A stretch of 64,000 bases of DNA from Flavobacteriaceae bacterium (GCA_014075215.1 CP046177.1:3720501-3784500); one strand, 5' to 3'; shown: positions 50,518 through 59,793, counted from the stretch's first letter. Made by a program: numbers and translations. The notes: a model not told the origin generated them from the letters alone.

Positions 50518-51756
50518 TTAAGATGCAGTTCTTAATTTTTTCAGGGTTGTTTTAGTAAGTTTTGCTACTGCATATTTTTTGGTTACCACAAATGCTCTTT
50601 CATCAGAACTTGGTAATTCAAACATGGCATCGGTCAAAATAGCTTCACATAAAGAGCGTAGTCCGCGCGCACCAAGTTTATACGCTATGGCTTTGTCTAC
50701 AATATATTCCAAAACACTATCATGTATTGTAAAATGGATATGGTCCATTTCAAACAATTTTGTATACTGTTTGATGATGGAATTTTTCGGTTCCGTCAGA
50801 ATTGCCCTTAATGTTTTTTTATCCAGAGGGTTCATAAAACTCAGTACAGGCAAACGCCCGATAATTTCCGGAATCAACCCAAACGATTTTAAATCGGATG
50901 GAATAATATATTGTAATAAGTTATTTTCGTCAAAATGAGTATCATTCAATGAAGCGTTGTATCCGACTGCCTGCATATTTAAACGCCTGCTTATGATGTT
51001 ATCTATTCCGGAAAATGCTCCTCCGGCAATAAATAAAATATTTTTTGTATTTACTTCAATAAATTTTTGCTCCGGATGCTTTCTTCCTCCCTTTGGAGCA
51101 ACATTCACAATGGTTCCTTCCAATAATTTCAGAAGTGCTTGTTGTACTCCTTCCCCCGAAACATCTCTGGTAATAGACGGATTATCTCCTTTTCTGGCAA
51201 TCTTATCAACTTCATCAATAAACACAATACCTCTTTCCGCTTTTTCCAAATTATAATCTGCTGCCTGCAGCAACCTGCTTAAAATACTTTCCACATCTTC
51301 ACCCACATAGCCCGCCTGTGTTAATACCGTAGCATCTACAATAGTAAAGGGAACATTCAGCATTTTTGCAATGCTTCTGGCTATCAATGTTTTGCCGGTA
51401 CCCGTATCTCCTACTAAAACAATATTGCTTTTTTCTATTTCTACTTCATTTTTATTGTCTTTAGATTGTAATAATCTTTTGTAGTGATTATATACTGCCA
51501 CAGACATGGCTCTTTTAGTTTGATCCTGGCCGATTACATATTGATCCAGAAATTTTTTGATCTCTACAGGTTTTTTCAGGGTAAGTTCTTTTGATAAATC
51601 TCCTGTTTTTGCTTCGGCAATTTCCTCTTCTATAATGCCATTTGCCTGCTTTATACAGGTGTCACAAATATGCGCATCCAAACCGGCAATTAATAAATCC
51701 GTTTCTGCTTTTTTACGTCCGCAAAATGAACATTCCAGATTTTCTTCTTTAGACAT
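50518..51756 (-). CDS. clpX: ATP-dependent protease ATPase subunit ClpX
   Basis: The protein has 412 aa. The N-terminal zinc finger is complete (CSFCGRKKAETDLLIAGLDA, then CDTC). The AAA+ ring motor has Walker A ILVGDTGTGKTLIARSIA-type (NIVLVGDTGTGKTLIARS), Walker B GIVFIDEVDKIARKGDNP, IGF-region GLIPEIIGRLPVLSFM and sensor LGARGLRSLCEAIL. It unfolds substrates for ClpP. clpP lies upstream on the same strand, 195 bases away; dnaG follows after 3 bases. Confidence 0.98.
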   Translation of the reverse strand: MSKEENLECSFCGRKKAETDLLIAGLDAHICDTCIKQANGIIEEEIAEAKTGDLSKELTLKKPVEIKKFLDQYVIGQDQTKRAMSVAVYNHYKRLLQSKDNKNEVEIEKSNIVLVGDTGTGKTLIARSIAKMLNVPFTIVDATVLTQAGYVGEDVESILSRLLQAADYNLEKAERGIVFIDEVDKIARKGDNPSITRDVSGEGVQQALLKLLEGTIVNVAPKGGRKHPEQKFIEVNTKNILFIAGGAFSGIDNIISRRLNMQAVGYNASLNDTHFDENNLLQYIIPSDLKSFGLIPEIIGRLPVLSFMNPLDKKTLRAILTEPKNSIIKQYTKLFEMDHIHFTIHDSVLEYIVDKAIAYKLGARGLRSLCEAILTDAMFELPSSDERAFVVTKKYAVAKLTKTTLKKLRTAS

Positions 51757-51951
51757 TTTATTAACTTTTAAGTAATACTTTTATTTTTCTCAAAAAAAAC
51801 AGTTGAAAAGCTTGAAAGTTGAAAAGTGTAAAAGCCTACATAAAATTGCGAAGAACTTTTCAAACAGACTTTAAAAGAGTAAGAGCTATTTTAATCAGGA
51901 ACCTGAAACTTTTTAACTTTATACTGTATAAATAATTTATTTGTTATTCGT

Positions 51952-52611
51952 CTATCCTCTAACTAAAATTTCATCGATCATCCCATATGCTTTTGCCTCA
52001 TTGGCCTTCATCCAATAATCCCTGTCAGAATCGTGGTGTACTTTTTCTACGGTTTGTCCGGAGTGTTTGGCTATAATGGCATATAACTCGTCTTTTAGCT
52101 TTAAGATTTCTCTTGTCGTAATTTCTATATCTGATGCCTGCCCTTGTGCACCTCCCAGTGGTTGGTGAATCATAATTCTGGCATGTGGTAAAGCAGAACG
52201 TTTTCCTTTTTCCCCTGCGCACATGAGTACAGCTCCCATAGAAGCAGCCATTCCCGTACAGATGGTCGCCACGTTCGGCTTTATAAACTGTATGGTGTCA
52301 TAAATGCCTAAACCCGCATAAACACTGCCTCCCGGAGAATTAATATAAATAGAAATATCTTTTGAGACGTCCGTGCTCTCCAAAAATAACAATTGTGCCT
52401 GGATTACATTTGCTATCTGGTCATTGATGTCAGTCCCTAAAAAAATGACCCTGTCCATCATCAACCTGGAAAAAACATCCATCTGGGTAATGTTCAACTG
52501 GCGTTCTTCCATGATATATGGTGTTAAGCTACTTGTAATTTTGTGATAGTAGGTGCTACTTATCCCATGATGTTTCGTGGCGTATTTTTCGAACTCTTCT
52601 CCGTAATTCAT
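51952..52611 (-). CDS. clpP: ATP-dependent Clp protease proteolytic subunit ClpP
   Basis: The protein has 219 aa. The catalytic Ser is in ICTGMAASMGAVLMCAGEKG and the His in RSALPHARIMIHQPLGGAQG. The oxyanion GG motif is in YINSPGGSVYAGLGIYDTI and the Asp in HHDSDRDYWMKANEAKAYG. It forms the double heptamer chamber with ClpX. A TATCTTTG -7-like box lies upstream on the minus strand at 52641-52648. Confidence 0.98.
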   Translation of the reverse strand: MNYGEEFEKYATKHHGISSTYYHKITSSLTPYIMEERQLNITQMDVFSRLMMDRVIFLGTDINDQIANVIQAQLLFLESTDVSKDISIYINSPGGSVYAGLGIYDTIQFIKPNVATICTGMAASMGAVLMCAGEKGKRSALPHARIMIHQPLGGAQGQASDIEITTREILKLKDELYAIIAKHSGQTVEKVHHDSDRDYWMKANEAKAYGMIDEILVRG

Positions 52612-52640
52612 TCTCTTGTATTTTAAGATGTATGTAGCTG

Positions 52641-52648
52641 CAAAGATA
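52641..52648 (-). promoter_or_regulatory. -7-like box upstream of clpP
   Basis: TATCTTTG on the minus strand fits TAnnTTTG and lies 30 bases before the clpP start. No TTG with correct spacing was found, so the promoter is tentative. Confidence 0.45.
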
Positions 52649-52903
52649 CGAATACGGTTTCAAGTTTAAAAACGCCGGATTAAAAGTTTAGTAGCTATCG
52701 ATTTGAACTTGATATAGTGAATTCATTTTGATCTTTTACCAAAAATGAATTGAAATTTAACTAGATGAGGCATTTTGAGAGCTATAGGAGTGCTAATTGA
52801 ATGAATATTAGGGGCAAACGAACTGTCGTAAGGGTTTTTGCATTCTCGGTCCGTTGTATCAGAAATTAATAAATATTGAATTTTTGTCTAGAAAAAATAA
52901 TAA
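52649..52903. other. intergenic region between clpP and glyS
   Basis: About 255 bases without a gene or strong structure. It is probably a spacer plus the clpP upstream region. Confidence 0.5.
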
Positions 52904-52929
52904 CTGCTCTTAGAAAACTCTAAGAGCAG
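52904..52929 (-). terminator. terminator after glyS
   Basis: CTGCTCTTAGA (52904-52914) and TCTAAGAGCAG (52919-52929) are a perfect 11-bp stem with a four-base loop. On the minus strand it is followed by TTATTATTTTTTC, a T-rich tail, 33 bases after the glyS stop. Confidence 0.9.
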
Positions 52930-52961
52930 CATCTTATTAAACATAGAATTTTCAAAAAATC

Positions 52962-54503
52962 TTACCCTTTTTGTAACCAAGACTTTATATTGATTTCTTT
53001 GGCTATAATAATTCCTGCCTCGGAAATTGCTACACGTTTTTGTCTCATGGTATCTCTGTAGCGAATGGTAACGGTTTCGTCTTTTAACGTATCGTGGTCT
53101 ACGGTAATACAAAAAGGTGTTCCTACGGCATCTTGCCTTCTATAGCGTTTTCCTATCGCATCTTTTTCATCGTAAAATATATTAAAATCCCATTTCAAAT
53201 CTTCTACAATGGTACGGGCTTTTTCAGGCAAGCCATCATTTTTCACCAATGGCAAAACAGTTGCCTTAAATGGCGCTAAAATGGCTGGTAGCTTTAATAC
53301 GGTCCTGGTCGTATTATTTTCCAAAAGCTCTTCTTCCAGTGCATTTGAAAGGACTGCTAAAAACATTCTGTCCAGTCCTATGGACGTTTCTATCACATAC
53401 GGGATATAGCTTTTATTTTCTCCGGGATCGAAATAGCGCAACTTCTTTCCGGAATACTTCTCATGAGCTTTTAGGTCAAAATCCGTACGAGAATGAATTC
53501 CTTCCAATTCTTTGAATCCGAAGGGGAATTTAAATTCAATATCTGTTGCCGCATCTGCGTAATGTGCTAATTTTTCATGATCGTGAAAACGATATTTGTC
53601 TGCTCCCATTCCCAGGGAAAGATGCCATTGCAAGCGAGCTTTCTTCCAATGTTCGTACCACATTTTCTGTGTTCCCGGTTTTACAAAAAACTGCATTTCC
53701 ATCTGTTCAAACTCTCGCATTCTAAATATAAATTGCCTGGCGACAATTTCATTTCTAAATGCTTTTCCTGTTTGTGCAATTCCGAACGGAATTTTCATAC
53801 GCCCGCTTTTCTGAACATTCAAAAAATTCACAAAGATTCCCTGAGCGGTTTCCGGCCGTAAGTAGATATCCGTTGCAGCTTCTGCCGAAGCACCTAACCT
53901 TGTGCCAAACATTAAATTAAATTGCTTTACTTCTGTCCAGTTTTTAGAACCCGACAATGGGTCTGCAATTTCCAATTCTTCTATCAGTGCTTTTATATCG
54001 GCCAGTTCTTCGCGTTCCAGAGATGCTGCCATTCGTGATAGTATCGTATCTATTTTTTCCCGGTATCCCAGTACCCTCCTGTTAGTAGCCAAAAACGTTT
54101 CTTTATCAAAAGCATCTCCAAAACGTTTTGCCGCTTTACTGACTTCTTTTTCTATTTTACTTTCAATTTTGGTGCAGTACTCCTCAATCAACACATCAGC
54201 CCTGTATCTTTTTTTAGAATCTTTATTGTCTATCAAAGGATCGTTAAAAGCATCTACATGACCGGAGGCTTTCCAGGTAGTAGGATGCATTAAAATTGCA
54301 GCATCGATACCTACAATATTTTTATGTAGCTGCACCATGGCTTTCCACCAATACGCCCGGATATTTTTCTTTAGCTCCACTCCATTTTGTGCATAATCAT
54401 ATACTGCATTCAGTCCATCGTAAATTTCACTGGACGGAAATATATAGCCATATTCTTTAGCATGTGCTACTACTTTCTTAAATCGATCTTCTGTATTCGT
54501 CAT
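52962..54503 (-). CDS. glyS: glycyl-tRNA synthetase
   Basis: The protein has 513 aa from MTNTEDRFKKVVAHAKEYGY at 54503, the alpha2-type length. An ATG at 54596 would put the promoter -7 box inside the gene and is rejected. Class II motifs: YIFPSSEIYDGLNAVYDYA, DIYLRPETAQGIFVNFLNV, PFGIAQTGKAFRNEI with FIFRMREFEQMEMQFF, and ETSIGLDRMFLAVLSNA. The C-terminal anticodon-binding domain is LPAILAPFKATVLPLVKNDG. It charges tRNA-Gly. It is a single gene with its own promoter and terminator. Confidence 0.97.
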   Translation of the reverse strand: MTNTEDRFKKVVAHAKEYGYIFPSSEIYDGLNAVYDYAQNGVELKKNIRAYWWKAMVQLHKNIVGIDAAILMHPTTWKASGHVDAFNDPLIDNKDSKKRYRADVLIEEYCTKIESKIEKEVSKAAKRFGDAFDKETFLATNRRVLGYREKIDTILSRMAASLEREELADIKALIEELEIADPLSGSKNWTEVKQFNLMFGTRLGASAEAATDIYLRPETAQGIFVNFLNVQKSGRMKIPFGIAQTGKAFRNEIVARQFIFRMREFEQMEMQFFVKPGTQKMWYEHWKKARLQWHLSLGMGADKYRFHDHEKLAHYADAATDIEFKFPFGFKELEGIHSRTDFDLKAHEKYSGKKLRYFDPGENKSYIPYVIETSIGLDRMFLAVLSNALEEELLENNTTRTVLKLPAILAPFKATVLPLVKNDGLPEKARTIVEDLKWDFNIFYDEKDAIGKRYRRQDAVGTPFCITVDHDTLKDETVTIRYRDTMRQKRVAISEAGIIIAKEINIKSWLQKG

Positions 54504-54511
54504 AATGGGGG

Positions 54512-54542
54512 CAAATATAACGCATTCGTCAAAAGTTGTCAA
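54512..54542 (-). promoter_or_regulatory. promoter of glyS
   Basis: The minus strand carries TTG at 54542-54540, then 20 bases, then the -7 box TATATTTG (54512-54519), matching the Bacteroidota consensus in sequence and spacing. The start site would fall within a few bases of the ATG at 54503. Confidence 0.75.
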
Positions 54543-54680
54543 TAAAAATGAGGAAGCACATTTTTTTATTGAATCTTGAATTTTTGAATCTTTCAATCGG
54601 TTAAATATTCATAAGGATCAAAAATGTTCGTCCATTAGATGTGTATATCATTTTAATTTTGTACTTTGCCTAAAAATGTT

Positions 54681-55376
54681 ATGTTAAAGAAATCATTTAT
54701 AAAAGACCTTTTTTCCTTATTTTATCCTGCTCTTTGTCCTTTGTGTGAACAGCCGTTACTTCTTGGTGAAATGGTTATTTGCACAGTTTGCAGACATGAT
54801 ATGCCTGTTATTTATGACAAGAATTTCAAAAAAAACAAAATTGCCACTGTTTTTTACGGTAAAATCCCAATTGTATATGCAACTTCTTTTTTGCTTTTTC
54901 AAAAGGAAGGAAAAGTAAAAAAATTAATTCACGAATTAAAGTATAGAGGAAACCAGAGCATTGGTATTTTTTTAGGCAAATGGTTTGGTACGCTCCTCTT
55001 GCATTCCGTTATTTTTAAAGATATCGACATCGTCATTCCGGTTCCTTTACATAAAAAAAAGCAGCGAAAAAGAGGGTATAATCAATTGACAACATTTGGA
55101 GAAAGTATCAGTAAAATTTTAAACATTCCCTATATGGAAGGGGTTCTTTTACGATCCTCCGTATCCAAATCTCAAACATTTAAAAACAGATTTGAACGAT
55201 TTTCCGATCTCACTACTAAATTTTACGTATCGGATCATACTATTCTTGAAAACAAACATATTCTCTTAATTGATGACGTAATTACAACAGGAGCAACGCT
55301 GGAAGCTTGTTGTTTGGAACTCCAAAAAACACCTGCGATTAAAATTAGTATTATCACTATGGCAGCTACGGAATAA
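54681..55376 (+). CDS. comF: ComF-family phosphoribosyltransferase-like protein
   Basis: The protein has 231 aa from the ATG at 54681; a TTG at 54666 would add five residues but is less likely. The N-terminal zinc-ribbon-like CPLCEQPLLLGEMVICTVC is followed by the PRTase domain with VIPVPLHKKKQRKRGYNQLT and ILLIDDVITTGAT (PRPP motif). In other bacteria ComF takes part in DNA uptake; in Flavobacteria this is inferred. It is divergent from glyS and shares the 177-base region between them. Confidence 0.9.
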   Translation: MLKKSFIKDLFSLFYPALCPLCEQPLLLGEMVICTVCRHDMPVIYDKNFKKNKIATVFYGKIPIVYATSFLLFQKEGKVKKLIHELKYRGNQSIGIFLGKWFGTLLLHSVIFKDIDIVIPVPLHKKKQRKRGYNQLTTFGESISKILNIPYMEGVLLRSSVSKSQTFKNRFERFSDLTTKFYVSDHTILENKHILLIDDVITTGATLEACCLELQKTPAIKISIITMAATE

Positions 55377-55416
55377 TACCAAAAAGAATACTAAAGCGGT
55401 CTAAAGATTGTGTAAT

Positions 55417-55575
55417 ACCATTTCTCACTTAAATTTTTACTCACTAAAAATTGCCCTTTTTCGCTTATGTTTAAAAATAAAACGAAACCGTATCGCTGCT
55501 ATGTTTACCTTTTTTTTCTTGCCTAATCAAAAAATGGCTGTTTTTTAATTTGAGTAAATTTAAATCAGAAATGGT
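55417..55575. repeat. MITE family 2, copy b (159 bp)
   Basis: The ends are ACCATTTCTCACTTAAATTT and AAATTTAAATCAGAAATGGT. It is homologous along its length to copy a, including ACGAAACCGTATCGCTGCTATG (one base differs in the core). It is flanked by TA on both sides, a possible 2-bp duplication. Confidence 0.88.
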
Positions 55576-55666
55576 ATAAGGAAAATTCCAAAGTTCGAGT
55601 TAAAAAACACAGGCATAGCTACTAAGTTCACTTCGTTCTTTTTTCAAAATTATCAACATTTTAATA

Positions 55667-55703
55667 AGTTATCAGCCTCCCTCAGACCCCTCTTTTCAAC
55701 ATC
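55667..55703. repeat. IS-end-like sequence upstream of the IS1595 transposase
   Basis: AGTTATCAGCCTCCCTCAGA through TCTTTTCAACATC is the counterpart of 11282-11319 in reverse. It lies 43 bases before the transposase start, where the left terminal repeat would be expected. No matching right end was found after 57995. Confidence 0.5.
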
Positions 55704-55745
55704 ACTATAAACATTTAGAAGTTAGTAGATAATTTCATAACTTGT

Positions 55746-56153
55746 ATGTCAATAAAAATAGAGGATATTATGAATATTTTCAAAGGTCAAAACCTTCTAG
55801 AGTTTGCTGAACGCTTTAAAACAGACTTAGATTGCAAGGAATATTTAACTCAAATCAAGTGGCAAGATGGCTACTGTTGTCGTAAATGTGGCAATACCGG
55901 TTATCAAGTTCGTAAGAATTTTTCAAGAACATGTAATAAATGTAGTGACACTGAAATTCCAACAGCCAATACTATTTTTCACAGAGTGAGATTTGGTGTT
56001 CGTACAGCTTTTTTTATCTGCTTTGAAATGGCAACGACAACCAAGAGTTTATCAGCTACTCAAATGGGAGTTCGTTACGGTATTAGACAGAAGACAATGC
56101 GTTTGTTTATGTTAAAAGTCAGAGAAGCTATAGTTTCAAGTGAAAATCATCCC
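55746..56153 (+). pseudogene. ISXO2/IS1595-family transposase, N-terminal part
   Basis: The frame reads YLTQIKWQDGYCCRKCGNTG and FSRTCNKCSDTEIPTANTIFH, the zinc-ribbon of ISXO2-type transposases. FFICFEMATTTKSLSATQMG follows, and at SENHPV it is cut by the IS110 element at 56154. Deleting the element, with one GTA kept, joins CCC-GTA-GGT and restores HPV-GGNVQVDEFVLGG. This shows both pieces are one gene and fixes the IS110 boundaries. Confidence 0.92.
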
Positions 56154-56202
56154 GTATTCTATGATAAAAACAAGTAAAAGTTGAGATATTATTTTTACTA
56201 AT

Positions 56203-57198
56203 TTATGCAGCAAATTTAAAAGTATCTACATAGGGTGTTTGTCGTTTGACAACGGCAAACACTCTTGCTATTAATTTGTTTCTAATAATGTTAACGGTAC
56301 TCATTTTACTTTTGCCTTGTTTTATTCTTTTATGATAGTATAATTTCATTTCTGGGTTATGTTGTATAGCAGAAATAGCGCACATATTAATAATTGCTTT
56401 CAATTTTTTATTAGCCAAATGAGAGACTTTTGTACGTCCTTTAATACTAGTTCCAGATTGGTAAGGAAAAGGAGCAACACCACAATAAGAGGCAAACTTT
56501 CTCCAGTTTTCAAATTTTGAAAAATTGTCAGTAAACACAATCATCATTATAGCAGTTTGCATTCCTATACCTTTAACACTAGTAACAAGTTTATAGGTTT
56601 CTTTTAACATTATATTTTGGTCAATAATAGCTTGCATTTGAGTATTAATCTTGTGTATTTGTTTGGTTAGTTCTGCAATCATTTTTTGTTGAACGTCAAA
56701 GATTATTTTATACTCTTTTGCTTTATAAATTCTTTTTTGTTCTTTCAAAGTAACTTTAAAACCAGCTCTTTGTTTGTTAAGTTTTGTCCTTAAAGATAAG
56801 AGACTTTTTAGTTGTAATATACTTCTTTTAGGTAGCTTACTGGGTTTAAGTTCTTCTTTTAATCGATACCCATATAGAGCAATGCGTTTGGCATCAATTT
56901 GGTCATCCTTTCCACGAGCAATACCAATAGATCTTTTAATTTCTAAACCAGAAGCTATGAAAAAAGATAATTTTTGTTCAGTTAAAGACACAGATAATAA
57001 ATGAGAGTACATTCCTGTATGTTCAAATACAAACATGGTTTCTTCTTTAGAGAAAGACGAATTTTTAAAACTCCACTTTAGCATTAATTTAAATCCAGAT
57101 TTACTGTTCTCAAACTGTTGAACAATTTGTTTAGAATAGATACAAACATCAATTAATAATTTACTGACATCGATTCCGATAATTTCATTTGTTTTCAT
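56203..57198 (-). CDS. IS110-family DEDD recombinase, second identical copy
   Basis: The protein has 331 aa and is the same as the product of 5895-6890 over its whole length. It has the acidic residues in IIGIDVSKLLIDV, MFVFEHTGMY and GKDDQIDAKRIAL, and the C-terminal GVAPFPYQSGTSIKGRTKVS segment. It is inserted antisense to the IS1595 gene it disrupts. With two identical intact copies, homologous recombination could invert the 50 kb between them. Confidence 0.93.
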   Translation of the reverse strand: MKTNEIIGIDVSKLLIDVCIYSKQIVQQFENSKSGFKLMLKWSFKNSSFSKEETMFVFEHTGMYSHLLSVSLTEQKLSFFIASGLEIKRSIGIARGKDDQIDAKRIALYGYRLKEELKPSKLPKRSILQLKSLLSLRTKLNKQRAGFKVTLKEQKRIYKAKEYKIIFDVQQKMIAELTKQIHKINTQMQAIIDQNIMLKETYKLVTSVKGIGMQTAIMMIVFTDNFSKFENWRKFASYCGVAPFPYQSGTSIKGRTKVSHLANKKLKAIINMCAISAIQHNPEMKLYYHKRIKQGKSKMSTVNIIRNKLIARVFAVVKRQTPYVDTFKFAA

Positions 57199-57223
57199 AA
57201 TTTTGTAATTAGATATTAATAAT

Positions 57224-57362
57224 AGTTACTTAAACTAAGACCTTTAATAAGGGCAGAAACTGAAATTCTATATGGTTCTAAGTAACTTTTAAAAAGAACG
57301 GAGACTAATACGGGGGATGGCTCTAAAAAGCTAGCTGGCCGCTAAAGTTCACTCCGTTCTTT
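57224..57362 (-). ncRNA. predicted bridge RNA of IS110 copy B
   Basis: It carries the same two hairpins as at 5731-5869 in reverse: AAAGAACGGAG with CTCCGTTCTTT, and AGTTACTTA with TAAGTAACT. The sequence is the same in both copies by eye, so a single guide would have to serve two different target sites, with mismatches tolerated. Confidence 0.7.
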
Positions 57363-57486
57363 TGTGTTTTTGGTTATCAACAAAATAAGAGTTATTAACA
57401 AAGAAAAAAAGAAGCAAAAAAAGAAATTTCATCATAACTATTATGTTTTTATTTTAAGTAATTATTTCTATTTGCTAATCTAAAGG

Positions 57487-57995
57487 TAGGTGGTAATGTT
57501 CAAGTTGATGAATTTGTTCTTGGTGGTTATGAGCAAAACAAAGTTGGGCGTAGTTATGATGCTAAGAAAAAGAAGGCTATTACTGCTGTCAAGTTTACTG
57601 ATCAGGGTAAAGTCAAACGTATGTATGCCTTAAATATCAAGGACTTCTCTGCTCGTTCACTTCAATATATTTTTATTAAACATATTGATAGAGGCGCTAA
57701 AGTGACTACAGATAAATGGAAAGGCTACAGACCTATATCCAAGGTTTACAACATCACTCAAATTGATAGTGGCAGAGGATTAAACTTTGAGGCACTTCAC
57801 ACCATGATTCATCAAATAAAATCATGGATTAGAACAACCTATTCACGGGTAAGTGAGTTTAACCTAAATCGATATTTTAATGAGTTTTGTTTTAGGACTA
57901 ATCGTTCTCAAAACAAAAACACAATATTCAATAGCTTAATAACCAAAATGGTCAATAGGAATAAAATTTATCAACGTGAAATTATATGTAGCTAA
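57487..57995 (+). pseudogene. ISXO2/IS1595-family transposase, C-terminal part
   Basis: The frame reads GGNVQVDEFVLGGYEQNKVG (first Asp), VTTDKWKGYRPISKVYNITQ (second acidic site) and MIHQIKSWIRTTYSRVSEFN with LNRYFNEFCFRTNRSQN (the C-terminal ISXO2 motif). It belongs to the gene started at 55746 and was inactivated by IS110 copy B. A small 24-codon frame (57999-58073) follows; it resembles no known gene. Confidence 0.92.
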
Positions 57996-58083
57996 CTAAT
58001 GACCTCTAAAGAATTTAATACTTTTATAGGGCAAGTTCCTAAACTTTTAGGAAATGCAATAGAAATTAATTAAACGCCCTTCA

Positions 58084-58335
58084 ATGAAAAAAATAAGAAC
58101 CTTATCCATAGATGGAGGCGGGGTACGTGGTATTTTGCCTGGCATTGTTCTAGAACGACTAGAGAAAAAACTTCAAAAATTAGAATCTGAAATTTTAACG
58201 GCCAGTGTAGAGATGGATGATGGCTCTGTAGAAAATCTACAAAAGTTAAAAGAAGATGGACTAGCCTACATTTCCAAAACTAATATTAATGAGGAATTGG
58301 ACACTATTGCCAACAAACTTGTAAAATATGAATAA
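58084..58335 (+). pseudogene. patatin-like phospholipase, internal deletion
   Basis: It has 83 codons. The N-terminus RTLSIDGGGVRGILPGIVLE is a perfect patatin start with the oxyanion GGGVRG. The frame then jumps after about 35 residues to a C-terminal-like VEMDDGSVENLQKLKEDGLA, with no GxSxG serine or catalytic Asp. Usual members are about 350 aa, so most of the enzyme is lost by an in-frame deletion. Patatins are effectors in several bacterial conflict systems, but nothing here proves such a role. Two genes follow on the same strand. Confidence 0.8.
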
Positions 58336-58391
58336 GATTTTGGTTTGTTGTAGAGTATCAATTTTTTGCTAAAACTTTAAATCTAAAAATT

Positions 58392-59099
58392 ATGAAGATA
58401 AAAACCCTTGAGATTCTTATATTCTCTATAATCTTAACTTCTTGCGTTTCTATACCTGAAGAAACTGTTATTCTTTCTCAAACTGTTGGAAAAGATATAA
58501 AAGAATTGCACAATTCTCATAGAAATATGGTACAGTTATATTATAAAAAAATCAAAGACAATATAAATGTGTTTATCGATGAAGTGTATTCTCCATATAT
58601 TATCAACAATGTGCTAAACGCAGAACTTCAGAGTTACAAAATTGAAGAACCCTCATTGTATAAAGCCATAGAGGATGGAGGGAAATTAACTACTCCGGAA
58701 GCAACTCAGGAGGCAGTGGCTTATATGCAGGACGTTTTAGATATCGTTGCATCTCAGATTGCTGAAAAAAGAGAAGATTTGCTTTTTCCTGTGGAAAAAC
58801 AAGAAAGAGAACTTTTAAACAAAATTAATCAATCTTATGAAAACGTTTTACTTGCCAATGCATCCATTACCAATTATTTAAAATCAATCCGAAAATTGAA
58901 AGAAACCCAGCAAGAAGTACTTTCTAAGGTTGGATTATCAGGTGCCGACACAGCGGTTATCAATACCTTGATGAATTTGTCTGAAAAAGTAAATAATGCC
59001 GTTAAAACAGGAAAAAGAATAGATGTTGAAAGTAGCAAAGCATTGGAAGAGATAGAAAAAGTAACTAAGCAAATAAAACAATTAACCACTAGAAATTAA
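58392..59099 (+). CDS. helical lipoprotein of unknown function
   Basis: The protein has 235 aa. The lipoprotein signal is LEILIFSIILTSC (Cys18). The mature protein is nearly all helix, with coiled-coil-like stretches (LHNSHRNMVQLYYKKIKDNI, QEVLSKVGLSGADTAVINTL, VESSKALEEIEKVTKQIKQL). No domain is recognised. It lies 56 bases after the patatin remnant and 4 bases before the next gene, so all three were probably one operon. Its task could be to hold or sense something at the membrane for the phospholipase; this is a guess. Confidence 0.7.
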   Translation: MKIKTLEILIFSIILTSCVSIPEETVILSQTVGKDIKELHNSHRNMVQLYYKKIKDNINVFIDEVYSPYIINNVLNAELQSYKIEEPSLYKAIEDGGKLTTPEATQEAVAYMQDVLDIVASQIAEKREDLLFPVEKQERELLNKINQSYENVLLANASITNYLKSIRKLKETQQEVLSKVGLSGADTAVINTLMNLSEKVNNAVKTGKRIDVESSKALEEIEKVTKQIKQLTTRN

Positions 59100-59103
59100 A
59101 ATC

Positions 59104-59406
59104 ATGCCAGAAACAAGAGAGCAAAGACGTCAAAGGCTTAAAGAATTAGCAAAAAAAGCTGATGAGTCATTCAATGGAAAGTACAAAAAAGAACTCGACC
59201 AACTTATGAAGCTTTCTAAAGACCAAATAGAGGCCGTAATACCCGACACAGAAGATACGAGAACTTATTCTATTTTACTCAAAGTGATTGAAGAAGCATC
59301 AAGAAAAAATTTAACGCAAGCAGAACTAGTTGAAGATATCAAAGAATTAGGGGATACTGCAATTAAGATTGCAAAGAAAATACCCACATTAGCATCTTTG
59401 TTTTAG
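59104..59406 (+). CDS. small helical cytosolic protein
   Basis: The protein has 100 aa, charged and helical. It starts MPETREQRRQRLKELAKKAD and contains LDQLMKLSKDQIEAVIPDTE and LTQAELVEDIKELGDTAIKI. It has no signal peptide and no recognised domain. It is separated from the lipoprotein gene by 4 bases, so it is co-expressed. The function is unknown. Confidence 0.65.
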   Translation: MPETREQRRQRLKELAKKADESFNGKYKKELDQLMKLSKDQIEAVIPDTEDTRTYSILLKVIEEASRKNLTQAELVEDIKELGDTAIKIAKKIPTLASLF

Positions 59407-59563
59407 TCATACATAAGAAAATATTGAATCAAAATAATTACTCAAGTGTACTGGAAGCTGTCTTTTTAAAGAGAGGCCTTTGTCACTTTTTGGAGGAAAT
59501 ACTCTAATTTTTTAGCCTGTATAACAACGGTAAATATAGCACAACTGCATCTTCTTACAAGGT

Positions 59564-59725
59564 GAGACCTTTGCAAAATAGGGATATATTCCGTATTGAA
59601 ATTGATTTGGCTTCAAATTTTTTCCTTCTCGAAAATTTTAAATCCTCGTAACCAACAGGTTACTCCGATTTAAAATTTCTTTCGGGCGTCGAACTTTTTT
59701 GCCAAATCAATTTTGCAAAGGTCTC
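59564..59725. repeat. MITE family 1, copy c (162 bp)
   Basis: It runs from GAGACCTTTGCAAAATAGGG to TTTTGCAAAGGTCTC, with a perfect 5-bp duplication AAGGT on both sides (59559-59563 and 59726-59730). The inner part has a long dyad: AAAATTTTAAATCCTCGTAA-type and TTTAAAATTTC (given by position 59630-59685). Confidence 0.93.
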
Positions 59726-59793
59726 AAGGTACAAAACCCCATAAAAAAACAGACTTTTTACAATTTTAATGCAAAGGTATCTGTTTTTTAAAA

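Larger units (their letters stand above)
56154..57486 (-). mobile_element. IS110-family element copy B, 1333 bp, inside IS1595
   Basis: It is the same element as copy A in inverted orientation, with the same length. A trinucleotide GTA occurs at both borders (56154-56156 and 57486-57488) and once in the rebuilt target, so the crossover core lies within it. The target CATCCC-GTA-GGTGGT is known exactly because the split gene can be repaired. A full-length identical copy 50 kb away makes the two sites direct tools for studying target choice. Confidence 0.92.

Noticed and set aside
54504..54596. Extended N-terminus of glycyl-tRNA synthetase
   Set aside because: A good promoter lies inside this stretch and the shorter form has the family length.
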